A stretch of DNA of 64,000 nt, from assembly GCA_000507305.1 (NCBI GenBank), contig DF239435.1, positions 1-64,000 of the forward strand, read 5' to 3'. The notes under the pieces were generated by a model, which did no database searches, had not been told where the DNA came from, and saw nothing but the letters and a program-made list of their open reading frames with translations. Positions 12,241 to 22,740 of this stretch are shown one piece after another. Made by a program: the position numbers and the translations under genes. The stretch comes from Breviolum minutum Mf 1.05b.01 (lineage: Eukaryota; Sar; Dinophyceae; Suessiales; Symbiodiniaceae). Every line of letters starts with the position of its first letter. Positions within the stretch are counted from its first letter, which is position 1.

Positions 12241-15200
12241 TGAACCATGTACTGGAATAGCCGGGGTGCTGAGGGAATTCTGCACAAAGCCGGCAGTAGT
12301 GCTCACGAGGCAATCGCAGTGCGTGCCCTCGCTCCGATTCGCACCGTGCAGTGGCCCGTCGAAACCTCGCCACGCTCCCGACAAAACTGCAAGGCACAAC
12401 GGGAAACCCCTTCACAGGACATAGCTTGCATGCCATATGCTGCAATGTTGATTTGCATAAACCAACCATGTCCAAGGAGCTGCTTTACCCCGCCGTGTAG
12501 CTCAAAGTTGCCGAAATAGCCTTGTGCAGTGCTGTGTACTTCTGCTAAGAAACCGGAGAGTGTTTTGAAGGGAAGCCACATGGCAAATCATGATTCATGA
12601 TGTCGAAACAACCCAGCTCCACGAACCCAAAAAAAATACAACAGCAAACCCATTGACACTCTTCAAAGAGCCCTCAAGAAACACAAATGGCACAGATTCA
12701 CGGTAGTATGGCAAGGGGCTCTTGTGCGAAAAAAGTTGGTAAGGCCACATCTCCTGAGCTGGAGCATTTTTCACGATTTTTCAAGGATCTTGAAGGCATC
12801 CTGACAGCACTTCAGTCAATTCCAATAAATACAATAATACAAGTATGAATGATGTTGAGCCACGTTTGCTCGCGGACTCTTGCTAGGTCGCTCTGGTCTG
12901 GCGACAAAAGCAAAGGTACCACTCAGAACCAAATACATGTGGAAGGCCGCATCACCTGTGGCAGGCAAGGTCTGCCGTTGGGAATTTGTGAAAAATTCTC
13001 CAGTCAGACTGGCCAAAACATTTGCGCCTGCTTGGTACAACAGCTGCCCAGACTCATAGGACTTGGGTGTGAGTACCAACGACATGAGCAGGGGCAAGCG
13101 CGGGGGCGTCACCACATACGGGGCTTGAAGAAACCTTGGTGTAACCGCAGGGAGTTGGATCTAGGCAATGGCAGATCTGGCCATTCACAGGACACATGAA
13201 CCTGAAAAGTGTCTATCATTCTTTACCACAAACTCGTCCTTCTCCCCCAACTGCTGAAGCTGGGATTGTAATCAAATTCACTCAGGGAAGATCCATGTTC
13301 TGACCATCCAACTCCAAAAAAGCCAGGGAACAGGTTCTTCGCCAGCTGTCCCTGGAAGAGCCGGCCATGAAGTTCCTTCCTGAAATTCAAGGTTACTATG
13401 TGAAGCTGACCCCTTTGAGTCCGAGTATTTGGAGCATATGCAACTACAAAGATGACCAACTCTTGCTCCCCAAACAAATGCGTGTCTCTCACAGAACTGC
13501 CAAAACAAAACCTCTTGTAACAAGATTCATTAAGGATAACGGCATGTCGTTAGCAACGAGCTGATGCATCTCATCCATCTTGAACTGCTCCGTCATCAAA
13601 TCTCGAGCACTTTGCTCGAGCCAAATTGATAACCTGAGCTGGGTAGCTCCGGGCAAGGAAGATCCCCCCTCTTTAAAAGTCAAGGAGTTTTTGGAGAGAA
13701 GATTTGGCTTGAAAGGGGAAGCGAATCTTGCAACATTCACTGCTTTGAAGGGATCCATGACACTATTTCGGGCTTGTTCAGCTTGAAAAGCCCAGACTGT
13801 GCCCATTCTATACTGAATAGCCACCGACAAAATAATCGGAAGAGGTATGATATTGATTGATATTGTGCAACTTCAGCAACGCCTTTGCTCCAGCAGCGTC
13901 CAGGTTGGCATGCGCCGCAAATTCTTTGGCAAGTTTCAGCTTGTTTTTCAAAAAGGCATTCACCTAAGTAGCAGGCCAACTGTGTTGCGGTTTTAGGACT
14001 GTACATTAATTATTCCATATGATTGTGCATGATTGTCTTTCGGAGTAGACACTGCGCTTCTCATCACAGTTCATCTGACCTGCTAGCCTTCAGGAAATTC
14101 GTAAAGGTTGCCTTGACTTGTCTCCCACTCCTTGAAAAGGTGAGACACCGTGTTGTCACTGGTGACCTCGCTGATCACCTGGAGTGGCGAGGTCAGTTTC
14201 ACTCTGGGGAGAAGGGGAGGAACAAAATACAACTCTCCACCTGCCTGTCCAACGATAAGGCTGTGAACAATAGCTCCCACCATCATGGTGAGAGTCACAT
14301 ACATGATCTCCCCAGTGGTAAAGGCTGAGATATCACCTGAACCCATCCACAGTTCCACAGTCTGATCCCCAAGACAAGGAGGCTAAATCAACGCAAATCA
14401 TATACAGTGCGCACGAAAGGTGCTGCCAGCTTTGCTTCTGAGTGGCCAAAGCCCACAGTGGTGAAGACCTGTTAAGCAGATTGTAAAGAGCAGCGCAAAT
14501 CCAGAACTTGCAGGTTTCTAGACTACGCTCGCGTTAGTTTGTGTAGTGGACATTATTCGAGTCTTTTGCATTCTTTCGCCGAGAAACTGCAAAGACAAAG
14601 TACATCGAATGAGCCCACTGGTCAAATGGCGAGCAGTTTAGCAACATCTCCTCCATAGAAGAAAGGAGGACTTTCAGAAGAGAACCCAGATCAAGGACTG
14701 GCACGCAGATCAAACAGTTGATTAATGAAGCAACTCACCTATCCACCTATTGATTGGTGCATAAGCGAACTATCTTTTTGATCATTAAAGTGAGATGGTG
14801 GCAAATGTAGGCTTATTTGTCTACAAACCGATTTTGTTTGACCTGTGCCATCTGCTTGCGCATGTCGAGAACTGAGTCCTCATTCACGCCGACCAAGCGA
14901 CGAGCCAGCCAGGTCTCGAACGGATCTGAATGAAGGGCGGCACAGAGGTACCACCCACAAGCCTGCATGGCAGTTCCATTGGAACACTGACTCTGCGAGA
15001 ACAAATCTTACAGAATCGTGCAGAATTGTGCTCATAAACGAAATAGTAGTATTACTTAAACAGTGTTTCTCGGGTATTGTACTTCGCTGCTGGCATACAA
15101 CTTCGCCAACCTCTGCAGAGCTTTCGCCCCCATGTCCCTCTAACTTTTTGGGGGATTGATTCAAGAAATGGCTAGAAAAATGCTGCCAAAGACACCATGA

Positions 15201-16672
15201 CATGAACAGCCCACACAAGGCCGAAGAGGGTGTTGAGCACGGCAACCACCTGACCACTGAAGGGCAAACTATGTCAGCCCCGCCCTTTTAAAGCAGCTGC
15301 AGCTCAAAGCCCCTGCTTGGCAGATTATCTCACCCATCACTTTTCTCTCAAAGTCCACCTGGCCCTGTAAGCCATATCAAGAGTCTGTTGGGGCGCCCTC
15401 TCTCTCTCTTGTATTCGTCAGGGACCATCCCCTCACAAATTTTGTCAAAACTGAAAAAGCATGCGTCGCGTCTTTTATTGGAACTGTATGTTATTTGGAG
15501 ATACTTGGAGGATAAGAAAATGCAGACACTTGTTCCATTGCTGTGGCTAGAGCGATCATTGCACTAGGCTGGCCTTGTATCGTTGGATGTAAGTGTCAAG
15601 GTTCAGCCGCTCAGTGAGTTGCGTCAATTTCCTGGCATCGAAATCAAATCAACTCCACTCTCAGACGCCCTGACTTGCAACCTCTTGTTTTTTCTGATCG
15701 ATGTGGCTCCAGGATGCTCCAAGCTGCAGGAAAAGCTGCTAACCCACCATTTCCAAGCTCATGTATACATATATCAGATCACCTCAAGTTTCCACTTACT
15801 TCTCAGGCCAAGTAGCACAAGTCTCAACATGCGCACAATCTTCGTCATTCTCTGCATTCGAACCAGCCTCATGTTTGAATCCTTTGGAATCTGGGCACTG
15901 CATGAAATTCCTTGGGTGTGAACTGACTGTGCAGGGCTCCGAGTGTGAGAAATCAGGCCTCAAAGATCGATGTCCACCATTGGCATGCGAACTCGCTTCA
16001 TGGTTGGACATTGATGTGTAAATTGCATTGGCCACCTGCATCACTTTGTGGCAAGTCTAATGGCGCTGGGTGTGGTTGGCACGGCCAAATGGCATGAAAA
16101 ACTGATTCTCTGTGATTGGTCGAAAAGAAGCCAAAGAGATGAAAAGAGGGAAAGGAGAAAGCCAGCCTCTTCTGGGACGCATGATATCCTTAGAGTCTGC
16201 ATTCACAATACAAGGAAAGCTGCCGCTTCACTGCATGCTTCATCACTGCTTTGAACCGATGAACAGGGACTTTCCTGAAACTCTTAGGAAAATCAGAAGT
16301 CCAAGATTCGCATTGACCCAGAACCACCCGCTAAGGTATCTAATAGCAATTTTCCGAGGCAAAGCGACCTGGCCAAAGATTGCGAAAGGCAGAAAGCTGC
16401 TAGTTCACTGAGGTATGTCTTATGTCAGGTATGTCTTTGGTTTCAATATAGAAGTTGTTCCAGTTGTGCCCAAAGGTTTGGTCATCAAAGCATCTGAAGC
16501 CACACCTCGTGTCCTTTCCTTAGCAGCGGCTTCAGCACCCATACTTGGCCGATTCGAATCCCCAGGTGCGACCAAGCGGCTCGCTGGTATAGGTGAAGAG
16601 AAATTGAATCATCAAGTCCAGCAGGAACATGACGTCCACCATGCTATCAAAAGCGGTCCAAAACTTTGGCAC
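12240..16672 (-). CDS. Voltage-gated K+ channel with cyclic-nucleotide-binding domain (EAG/HCN/CNG-like)
   Basis: Exons in order: S2 16672-about 16570 (FDSMVDVMFLLDLMIQFLF); S3 16368-16318 (RKIAIRYLSGWFW); S4 about 15905-15810 (MRLVRMQRMTKIVRMLRLV, a basic residue at nearly every third position); linker about 15640-15560 (LTQLTERLNLDTYIQRYKA); S5 from 15249 (VVAVLNTLFGLVWAVHVMV); turret 14992-14843; pore helix ending 14588 (WAHSMYFVFA); 22-nt exon 14468-14447 (VFTTVGFG); S6 from 14336 (DISAFTTGEIMYV). Joined, the pore reads TTVGFGD, the K+ selectivity filter. The C-linker follows (FRKELHGRLFQGQLAKN, about 13420), then the cyclic-nucleotide domain: YESGQLLYQAG|DAAFHMYL, GYFGNFELHGG (about 12520) and RRATARCESERGHALRLPRE (about 12380), the phosphate-binding cassette. 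Introns 14446-14337 and 13027-12956 are GC-AG; 14587-14469 is GT-AG. It should sit in a membrane and gate K+ by voltage and/or cyclic nucleotide. S1, the N terminus and the far C terminus were not found with certainty. Confidence 0.85.
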
Positions 16673-17046
16673 CTGCAATGGCTTTTGGCAGTTCCGAAGA
16701 CCACCCGCCTTACCATCTTCATCCATCTTCCGTGTTTTTTCACATCGCCCCATCATGATCAGCTACAATGCGCTACTGTACACGCGCGTTTGGGTTGTCT
16801 GTGTCACTGGAAAGCCTTCGCAATCAATCCAAATATATATAATTGCCATGCCCTGTCTATGTATTTTTAACCTATAGATCAAGCATTTCTTCAATGGAGG
16901 CAGTGACACCTTGCTTTTCAGACTTGGTATGAATCAGGGAGCGTCAGATCTGCACAATCTGTCCGCCTCTCTACCTGAAGCAAACAATCTACAGTACACT
17001 GCATTCCAATCAGTGGATCACCTTTTGGTTAACTCCAATCTGGATC

Positions 17047-17885
17047 TCAGCCAATGATTTCAGCTCTTGCCATCATATCTTCGGTGTCTGCTGTGGACAC
17101 ATCATCTTCAACATCCTTTTCAACCTTCTTCTTGGGCATTGTTGGTAATGCGGGTAGCGCAGGTGGAAGTGGGACCGGGGCAGCTTCCTTTTTTGCTTCC
17201 TTTTTCATGGCGTTTGTCAGCCAATCCAAACCTTCCCAGAGACCACTTCCAGTCTTGGCAACGGTCTCCTGCCAGGAAGATGACAGAACGTGATGCGATT
17301 CACTTGGCTGTGGGAATGTGAACTACGCTTTTTGAATCCTATCTCAACAAACCTTCCCACCACTAGTGAAATGCACAGCAGTATCCAACACTGGAATCTC
17401 TGAATCTCCTCTATATACCACCTGCGGTTTCGCAAAGAATGAAGTGACAGACCGTCGACCATGTCAGACATCTTGGCTGCTCCTGTCAGATCCTGCTTGT
17501 TGGCCAAAACCAGCAAGGGCTTGCCATACAAGTTATCTTCTGCAAGAATGCGATGAAGTTCAAATTTGGCGTCCTCCAACCTCCTCCTATCATTACTGTC
17601 AACTACGAATATAATTCCATCCGTCTTGGCAAACCAGTGTCTCATCAGCGGACGGAAGTTGTTGCGACCACCAAGATCGAACGCTTGCAAGGTCAAAAAT
17701 TTGGCAGATCCTTGAAATTCCAAGGTTTTCACATTGAGACCAACAGTTGGAATGGTCATCTCAATTTGTCCTCCCTGCCTGTTCTTCATGGTGTGCAGCA
17801 TGGTTGTCTTGCCTGCATTATCCAGACCCATCACAACAACCTGAAATTGAGGCTGTCCAAAAAATCGAGAGCTCAAACCACCCAT
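17047..17885 (-). CDS. ARF-family small GTPase with C-terminal extension
   Basis: Two exons, 17885-17409 and 17268-17047, give a 232-residue protein. Residues 2-6 (GGLSS) fit N-myristoylation. The P-loop is GLDNAGKT (20-27), switch I has T47 in TIPTVGLNV, the interswitch/switch II is FDLGGRNNF (69-77), and the base-binding motif is NKQD (129-132). The junction restores the ARF helix RRWYIE|ETVAKTGSGLWEG and then LDWLTNAMKK. The intron 17408-17269 (140 nt) starts with GA and ends with AG; that phase gives the exact family length. ARF proteins recruit coats and lipid enzymes to membranes. The position of catalytic Gln71 of ARF1 is Arg here (R74), and an Ala/Pro/Lys-rich tail of about 50 residues, acidic at its end, follows the normal C terminus. 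The ATG start is the first in frame and gives the expected N-terminal helix. Confidence 0.9.
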
Positions 17886-18102
17886 CGCAGGACCCTAGGA
17901 TTGCGAAGGATGACACTATGACACTATGAAATTCAAAGTTCTTGAGCTCGAGCTGCGATCAAACCGAAGGCCGAAGGTCCCAAAATGTCATGAACAACAG
18001 AGCAACAACTGTCACATTCACTGATTCACCATTCACTCATATGACTCATATGGCAAAAAATGGCAAAAAATGCAAATATGTGTAATATGTGCGTCTCATC
18101 CC

Positions 18103-18620
18103 TTAACAAATCATTCCCACCTCCAGCTCCCGAGGAACATAAAATCTTACAAAGATCAAGCGATAGATGAAGATGGTGCCGGTGTAGACCAGCAAACCTA
18201 CCACCTGCGGCGAAGCTTCCGGATTCTCTGTTCTACGGGTTCAATAACGATGGTACCAAAATCCAGCATGGATTCATGGTCCCATGTCAAACCACATGAG
18301 TATGAGCTCAAATCAGATTTGAAAAGCGAGTGCCATCCAAGATGCCAAGCAAGTCCAAATGCGACGGATGTTGTTGTCCTCACTATCTGCACGCTGCCGA
18401 TTTATGAAAAACCTGGGACCTTTCACTGCAAAAACAAAAGGTTTCACTTCGCCCGGCCGAGCTTCCGGGTGCATGATAAATCTTTGAATTCCGAAACGAC
18501 TACCTCCAGCTTCAACCTTCGCCTTTTCGGTTTCATAGGTGTCTTCTGAGATGAATTCCTGGTGCGTAACAACGTTAAGTTCAGAGGAATCAAGGAAATT
18601 GGTCTGAGATTCGGGAAACT
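18103..18620 (-). CDS. Small membrane protein of unknown family (partial, at least two exons)
   Basis: One exon, up to about 18620 and ending near 18340, reads HVEEFPESQTNFLDSSELNV, EDTYETEKAKVEAGGSRFGI, RFIMHPEARPGEVKPFVFAV and RRIWTCLASWM. A second, about 18245-18103, reads NPEASPQVVGLLVYTGTIFI, YRLIFVRFYVPRELEVGM and ends at TAA. There are probably two hydrophobic helices. The frame upstream of 18640 is closed by a stop without an ATG, so at least one 5' exon is missing. The gene lies head-to-tail with the ARF gene, about 220 nt from its start codon. I do not recognise the family. Confidence 0.5.
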
Positions 18621-18879
18621 CCTCAACGTGTTTTGTGAAAGGTATGGCATTTATAGAATTTCCGTTTATTTATCGTGCATTGACAATCTTTCAAACGCTT
18701 CAATCTTCCCCTGCTTGTTATTTAAAGGGTGGTGCAAAGGCTGGTCTTTGTATTCCGTCAAAAGTTGCTGAACAATAGTTTTGTGTGGCACTTCAAAAAG
18801 CCTGCAAAGCCGTCCGTATCAGTATCAATACTGATAGTTCTATTCCCAATTTCTATCATTAGTACTCCCACTGCCACTA

Positions 18880-19060
18880 CTAATACCTCACTACTACCAC
18901 TACGACCACTACCACTACCACTCCGACCACTACCACCTACCACCACCGCGACCGCGACGACGATGACTACAACTAGGACTGTGACTACTACGACGACCAA
19001 GACGATGACGTCTTTTTCTTCTTTCTTGCTTCTTCTTTTTCTCCTTCTCCTTCTTGCTGC
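18880..19060. repeat. Compound triplet repeat (ACC/ACT/ACG then TTC)
   Basis: Degenerate ACCACT, ACGACC and CTACGACG triplets run into a TTC-rich tract (about 19011-19060). Both strands stay open as polyThr/Pro or polyVal strings, which are artefacts. It separates the 18.1 kb gene from exons further right. Confidence 0.75.
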
Positions 19061-19441
19061 TTTCTACTTAATACTTCCTATTTGCTACTTCCTACTTGCT
19101 ACCTCTTGCTATCTACCTACTAGTTGCTAGTTGCAATCATTCTTGCCACGGACCTACTGCTACTGCAATGAAGGAGGCCAAGAACTCAAGATGGGCCAGA
19201 GCTAGACAAAGAAAGGCTGCAAAGACCAGACGAATCACAAAACAGAAACATCAGATCCCCCCCCCCCAGAGTGTCTTTCTATTACGTCCCAAAAAAATTG
19301 GCCAACAATGACACGAAATTCATGCAGTGAGTGAATTTAATGCGAGCTCGACAGTAACATGTTTCTGTGGTGGAAACGTCCCTTTCTGTCTGTCAGTTCG
19401 TAATTTCAAACTTTGAGATCCCGCTTCAAACTACCTGCATG

Positions 19442-19624
19442 TCATGAGTTCTCCGCATAGCACCGTGCCTTGCTGCCAGCAAGGGAGCGTCCCCGCATGA
19501 CAAGCACCAAATCCTCCATACTGAGTCCGGCAGTCACATCGTTAACACGTGTCTTGCCACGCTCCGTCTTAATACGATCCATGGCGACACATGGCGGATG
19601 GGGTCCAGAGGGTCCAGCGTGCAC
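19442..19624 (-). CDS. Terminal exon of an unidentified gene
   Basis: A minus-strand frame reads VLDVHAGPSGPHPP, MDRIKTERGKTRVNDVTAG, LSMEDLVLVMRGRSLAGSKA and stops with TGA near 19447. Codon usage is even and the segment has no repeats. It is probably the last exon of a gene whose other exons lie between 20 and 22 kb. No family is recognised. Confidence 0.4.
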   Translation of the reverse strand: MHAGPSGPHPPCVAMDRIKTERGKTRVNDVTAGLSMEDLVLVMRGRSLAGSKARCYAENS

Positions 19625-20455
19625 GTCAAGGACGCTGAGTACCTCTTAGAAAGCCGAGAAGCAGAGAGTTTTGCTTCCATTCTGTCACTTCACACAAAGT
19701 GAGGCCATGCAGTAACATAACATGTCCAGACTCTTCCTGTCAGGATATAAACAGAACACATGCGCAAGAGACAGCGAGGCAAAAGTCAAATGGAATCATA
19801 GCATGGATGGGCAAATGTCAAAGCTTTCAGGTTTTCAGCCATGTGCCGCACTGTGCGGGACAAGCTTGAGCAAAAACCTCAAGCGTTCCATAATGGAACA
19901 AAATCTGCAGCACTGGTGGCTGCTTGTGAAGCTATGGGCGAACGGTGTATCTGGTGAGCATGGCTGACTGGTCCATATGGCTGGGAAGCAGGAAAACAAA
20001 AACCATTGAAACATTGCCAAGTCATGGCAACTCTGAAGCCTTGCTCACCGGCAAACTCCTATTGTCTACTTGATCTGGGTCAGCACACCTTTGAATCTCA
20101 GCGAGAAACGGATTGTTGCCATTGGATACATGCTACATCCACACTTCTATACACTCGCTGAGGCTTCCGGCCATTTGGACTGCCGCACTGCATTGCTAGA
20201 ATCTCTGCATTTGCAGATCTCTGAGCAATAGCACGAGGGGAGCGCAGGCCCAGTATCACGCACGTTTGCTATCAACATTTCTCAAGGCCAAGTCGCTCAA
20301 CACTCGAAATCAGATGCAGTTGGGCAGTCCGTTTCAAGGTTTGGTGAAACCACCGATTTCAAAGATATGTCACACTCAACCATCATCCAAGTTCATCTTT
20401 CAAAACCGATCCTAGATTCATGGATGAAATATGATGAAATGTGTCCAAATTGAAG

Positions 20456-20689
20456 CTATGTTTTGGGTGTGACAAAGCGTGCCTGGGCCGGGCTCTGTGG
20501 CCACATTGCCCCGACAGCAATTCGTCTCACACTTGTAGGTCCTAAATCGGCGAAATCCGAAAGCAACAAATCATGGCTGGCATGTATCTTCAGATCACGG
20601 GACTGTGAGCAACGAGTTTCAAACCAACTCTCAGCTAGTTTTTGCATTCTGATCATCCCCTGGGTCTCTGGGATTGTCTCCCCACGCAA
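20456..20689 (-). CDS. Exon candidate, unidentified protein
   Basis: The frame reads ETIPETQGMIRMQKLAESWF, SRDLKIHASHDLLLSDFADL and SVRRIAVGAMWPQSPAQARF. It looks coding, but splice borders and function are unknown. It may belong with the 19.4 kb terminal exon. Confidence 0.35.
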   Translation of the reverse strand: MRGETIPETQGMIRMQKLAESWFETRCSQSRDLKIHASHDLLLSDFADLGPTSVRRIAVGAMWPQSPAQARFVTPKT

Positions 20690-21008
20690 CCTTGGCTTAC
20701 CACATCCGGAATGATGAGACTGGTGCGCTCAGGGTGCCTCACAGACCCATGCACCAGACAGCCAGCATACAAACAGCACTTCCATTCTGCTGGCACACAT
20801 TTTCAAATCATTTTCCTTTTCCTTTGAAACTTTGATTTCGCGGTTGTTGCTCCCACAGATCATAAAAGCATTCATGCTTGGTGCACAAGTGTAGGTCGTA
20901 TAATGACAATTCATATTGACTCAATCATGTCTTGTAACACTGCAACAGTATTGACAGTGTATTAACCCAGGAATTGAAGGGGTGATAGAGTTCGGATATT
21001 GGAAGAGG

Positions 21009-21335
21009 TCAAGCTGAAGAAAAAAGGCCGGCCAGTCTCACAGGGCCTGAGCCTTTTGAGATCGCTTCAGGGCCACCATTCACATGCACACCAGTGTACA
21101 AACTGATATCCTGCATCGAGGGATGGACAGTGGTTCGTGAGATATGTGAGATATGTGAGTCCCACTTTAGAGATCTTAAGAGTCTTCCACTCAAAGTTCC
21201 ACATTTTATCACCAGATACAAAAGTGTCATCGACCAATTGCAGCTAGGAGTCATCATGAAATCGAACCGACTCTGTTCGCGTGCCACTGAGCTGAGGTCC
21301 AGCAAACTGCCTGCGAAAAGGACCCAGCAACACAC
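21009..21335 (-). other. Weak exon candidate
   Basis: An open minus-strand segment contains GVHVNGGPEAISKGSGPVRL near its 3' end. The upstream part looks less coding-like. No function is assigned. Confidence 0.2.
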
Positions 21336-21529
21336 TTCTGATCTGCGTTGGCATCACAAAGATGCACTTGTGTCACTTGTGCCTGGCCACAGCTTCAAAA
21401 ACCTCTCCAGCTTCAACATTCTTCTTCTCCTCAGAGGCAAAGTCTAAATGAACCCTGTTCTCGATGCAATTTCACAAGCCATTAACTGTTATGACCATGA
21501 AACAAGGACTGGATGGATTGGTTGATCTG

Positions 21530-22230
21530 TCAAGGGCACTTGCGCTGACTTAACCGAGCATCAGCCACTATCAGGAGAGCTGCTTTGAATTGCAAAAAGT
21601 CAATTCGCCGCACTCCTGCCCGCCAGATTCTAGCAGGTTGCACGAAATCCACAGAATCCAACCAACGCAAGTGACTTGAAAGGCGTATGACATGTGGTTG
21701 CTGCCTTTGGACAACACTTTGGCGAAGGTCAGGTCGGCATCCTTCGAGCAGCTGTTTCTCAAAGAAAGAACTCATCGACGACGACTTGGAGTTGACAGAT
21801 ATGCAACCACGCCATACACATAGCATCAACAAAGGTGTATGAAGCACGAGCTTTCAACCTCTAGATGCACCGTTCCACATCTCCCACCAATCTGCCGCTG
21901 ACAGGTCCGTTGTGGTGAATCGGGAGCCAATCATCTTGCTATCTTTCATGAGTTTCACGAAGCACTTGCCATCCATCTCCTTATCTTTGACGCAGCGGCA
22001 AAGGTGGCACCGAAACATACAAACAAGCTCCCACTGACCAAAGCCGGGCTGCGGTCTGCCCTGGTGTGCAATATGCCTCGAAGAAATTCTCCAGCAAACC
22101 GCACCCCTGACAACGAGTTCAAAGATGCTGTCTGAACCTGGTTCAACTCTTACATTGGTAGACTTAGGGTCGATACTCGGAAAGCCGTAAAGTGCGGCTT
22201 CCACGAAACGCACATAAAATACATAAGTAT
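21530..22230 (-). CDS. Two or more exon candidates of an unidentified protein
   Basis: Open, non-repetitive minus-strand segments are seen at about 22230-22160 (VRFVEAALYGFPSIDPKSTN), 22146-21990 (SLNSLSGVRFAGEFLRGIL and FGATFAAASKIRRWM), 21990-21860 (MDGKCFVKLMKDSKMIGSRF, TTTDLSAADWWEMWNG) and 21790-21540 (SSFFEKQLLEGCRPDLRQSV, RWLDSVDFVQPARIWR). They change frame between pieces, as expected for spliced exons. No family is recognised. They end about 500 nt from the 3' side of the retroelement polyprotein. Confidence 0.4.
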
Positions 22231-22383
22231 CCTTCGACTTTCTACTATGGCACCGGGTCAGTCCTGGGTCGAGTACACTCTCCTTGGTTTGGGTGTTCCC
22301 GCCTGTTGGCGAGTGATAGTGGCTGCTTTTTCGAGCGCTTGTGGTCGGAGGAAGCCCGTGGAGCTGGATCCTTAGTGCCAATC

Positions 22384-22520
22384 CAAAGCCTTGACAAACA
22401 CAGCTACTATGTATGTACACCCCTATGTACCAATATGGATACATTTGTATACATACATGTATATATACATATATACACAAATACATATATACATTTATAT
22501 ATACATATGCATATGTATGA
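22384..22520. repeat. ATACAT/TATATA-rich tract near the 3' side of the retroelement
   Basis: Alternating purine-pyrimidine sequence with many ATACAT and TATATA units. A shorter similar tract lies at 30139-30172, beyond the other side of the retroelement. The two are alike in composition, but I could not align them as a true terminal repeat. Confidence 0.6.
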
Positions 22521-22740
22521 TTAACCTCGTGCTGTTGCTCTCCCTTTTTCCACATAAGGCAGACGATTCAAAGGTCGTAGGTGGCGCCATCCGCATCAGC
22601 AACGAAACCAACTTCCAAGCAGTGAGGTTGAGATACTCAGAGAAGCACCGCAGTTGGTTGAGGCACCAAGATGACTCCACACCTCCAGAAAGCCTTCAGC
22701 AGCGAGAAAGGGGCTGCTAAGCGCAACCTCCAGAAAACTG

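Noticed and set aside
22192-22524. Plus-strand open frame ending in Tyr/Ile/His repeats
   Set aside because: It is opposite coding-like minus-strand exons and ends in the ATACAT repeat.
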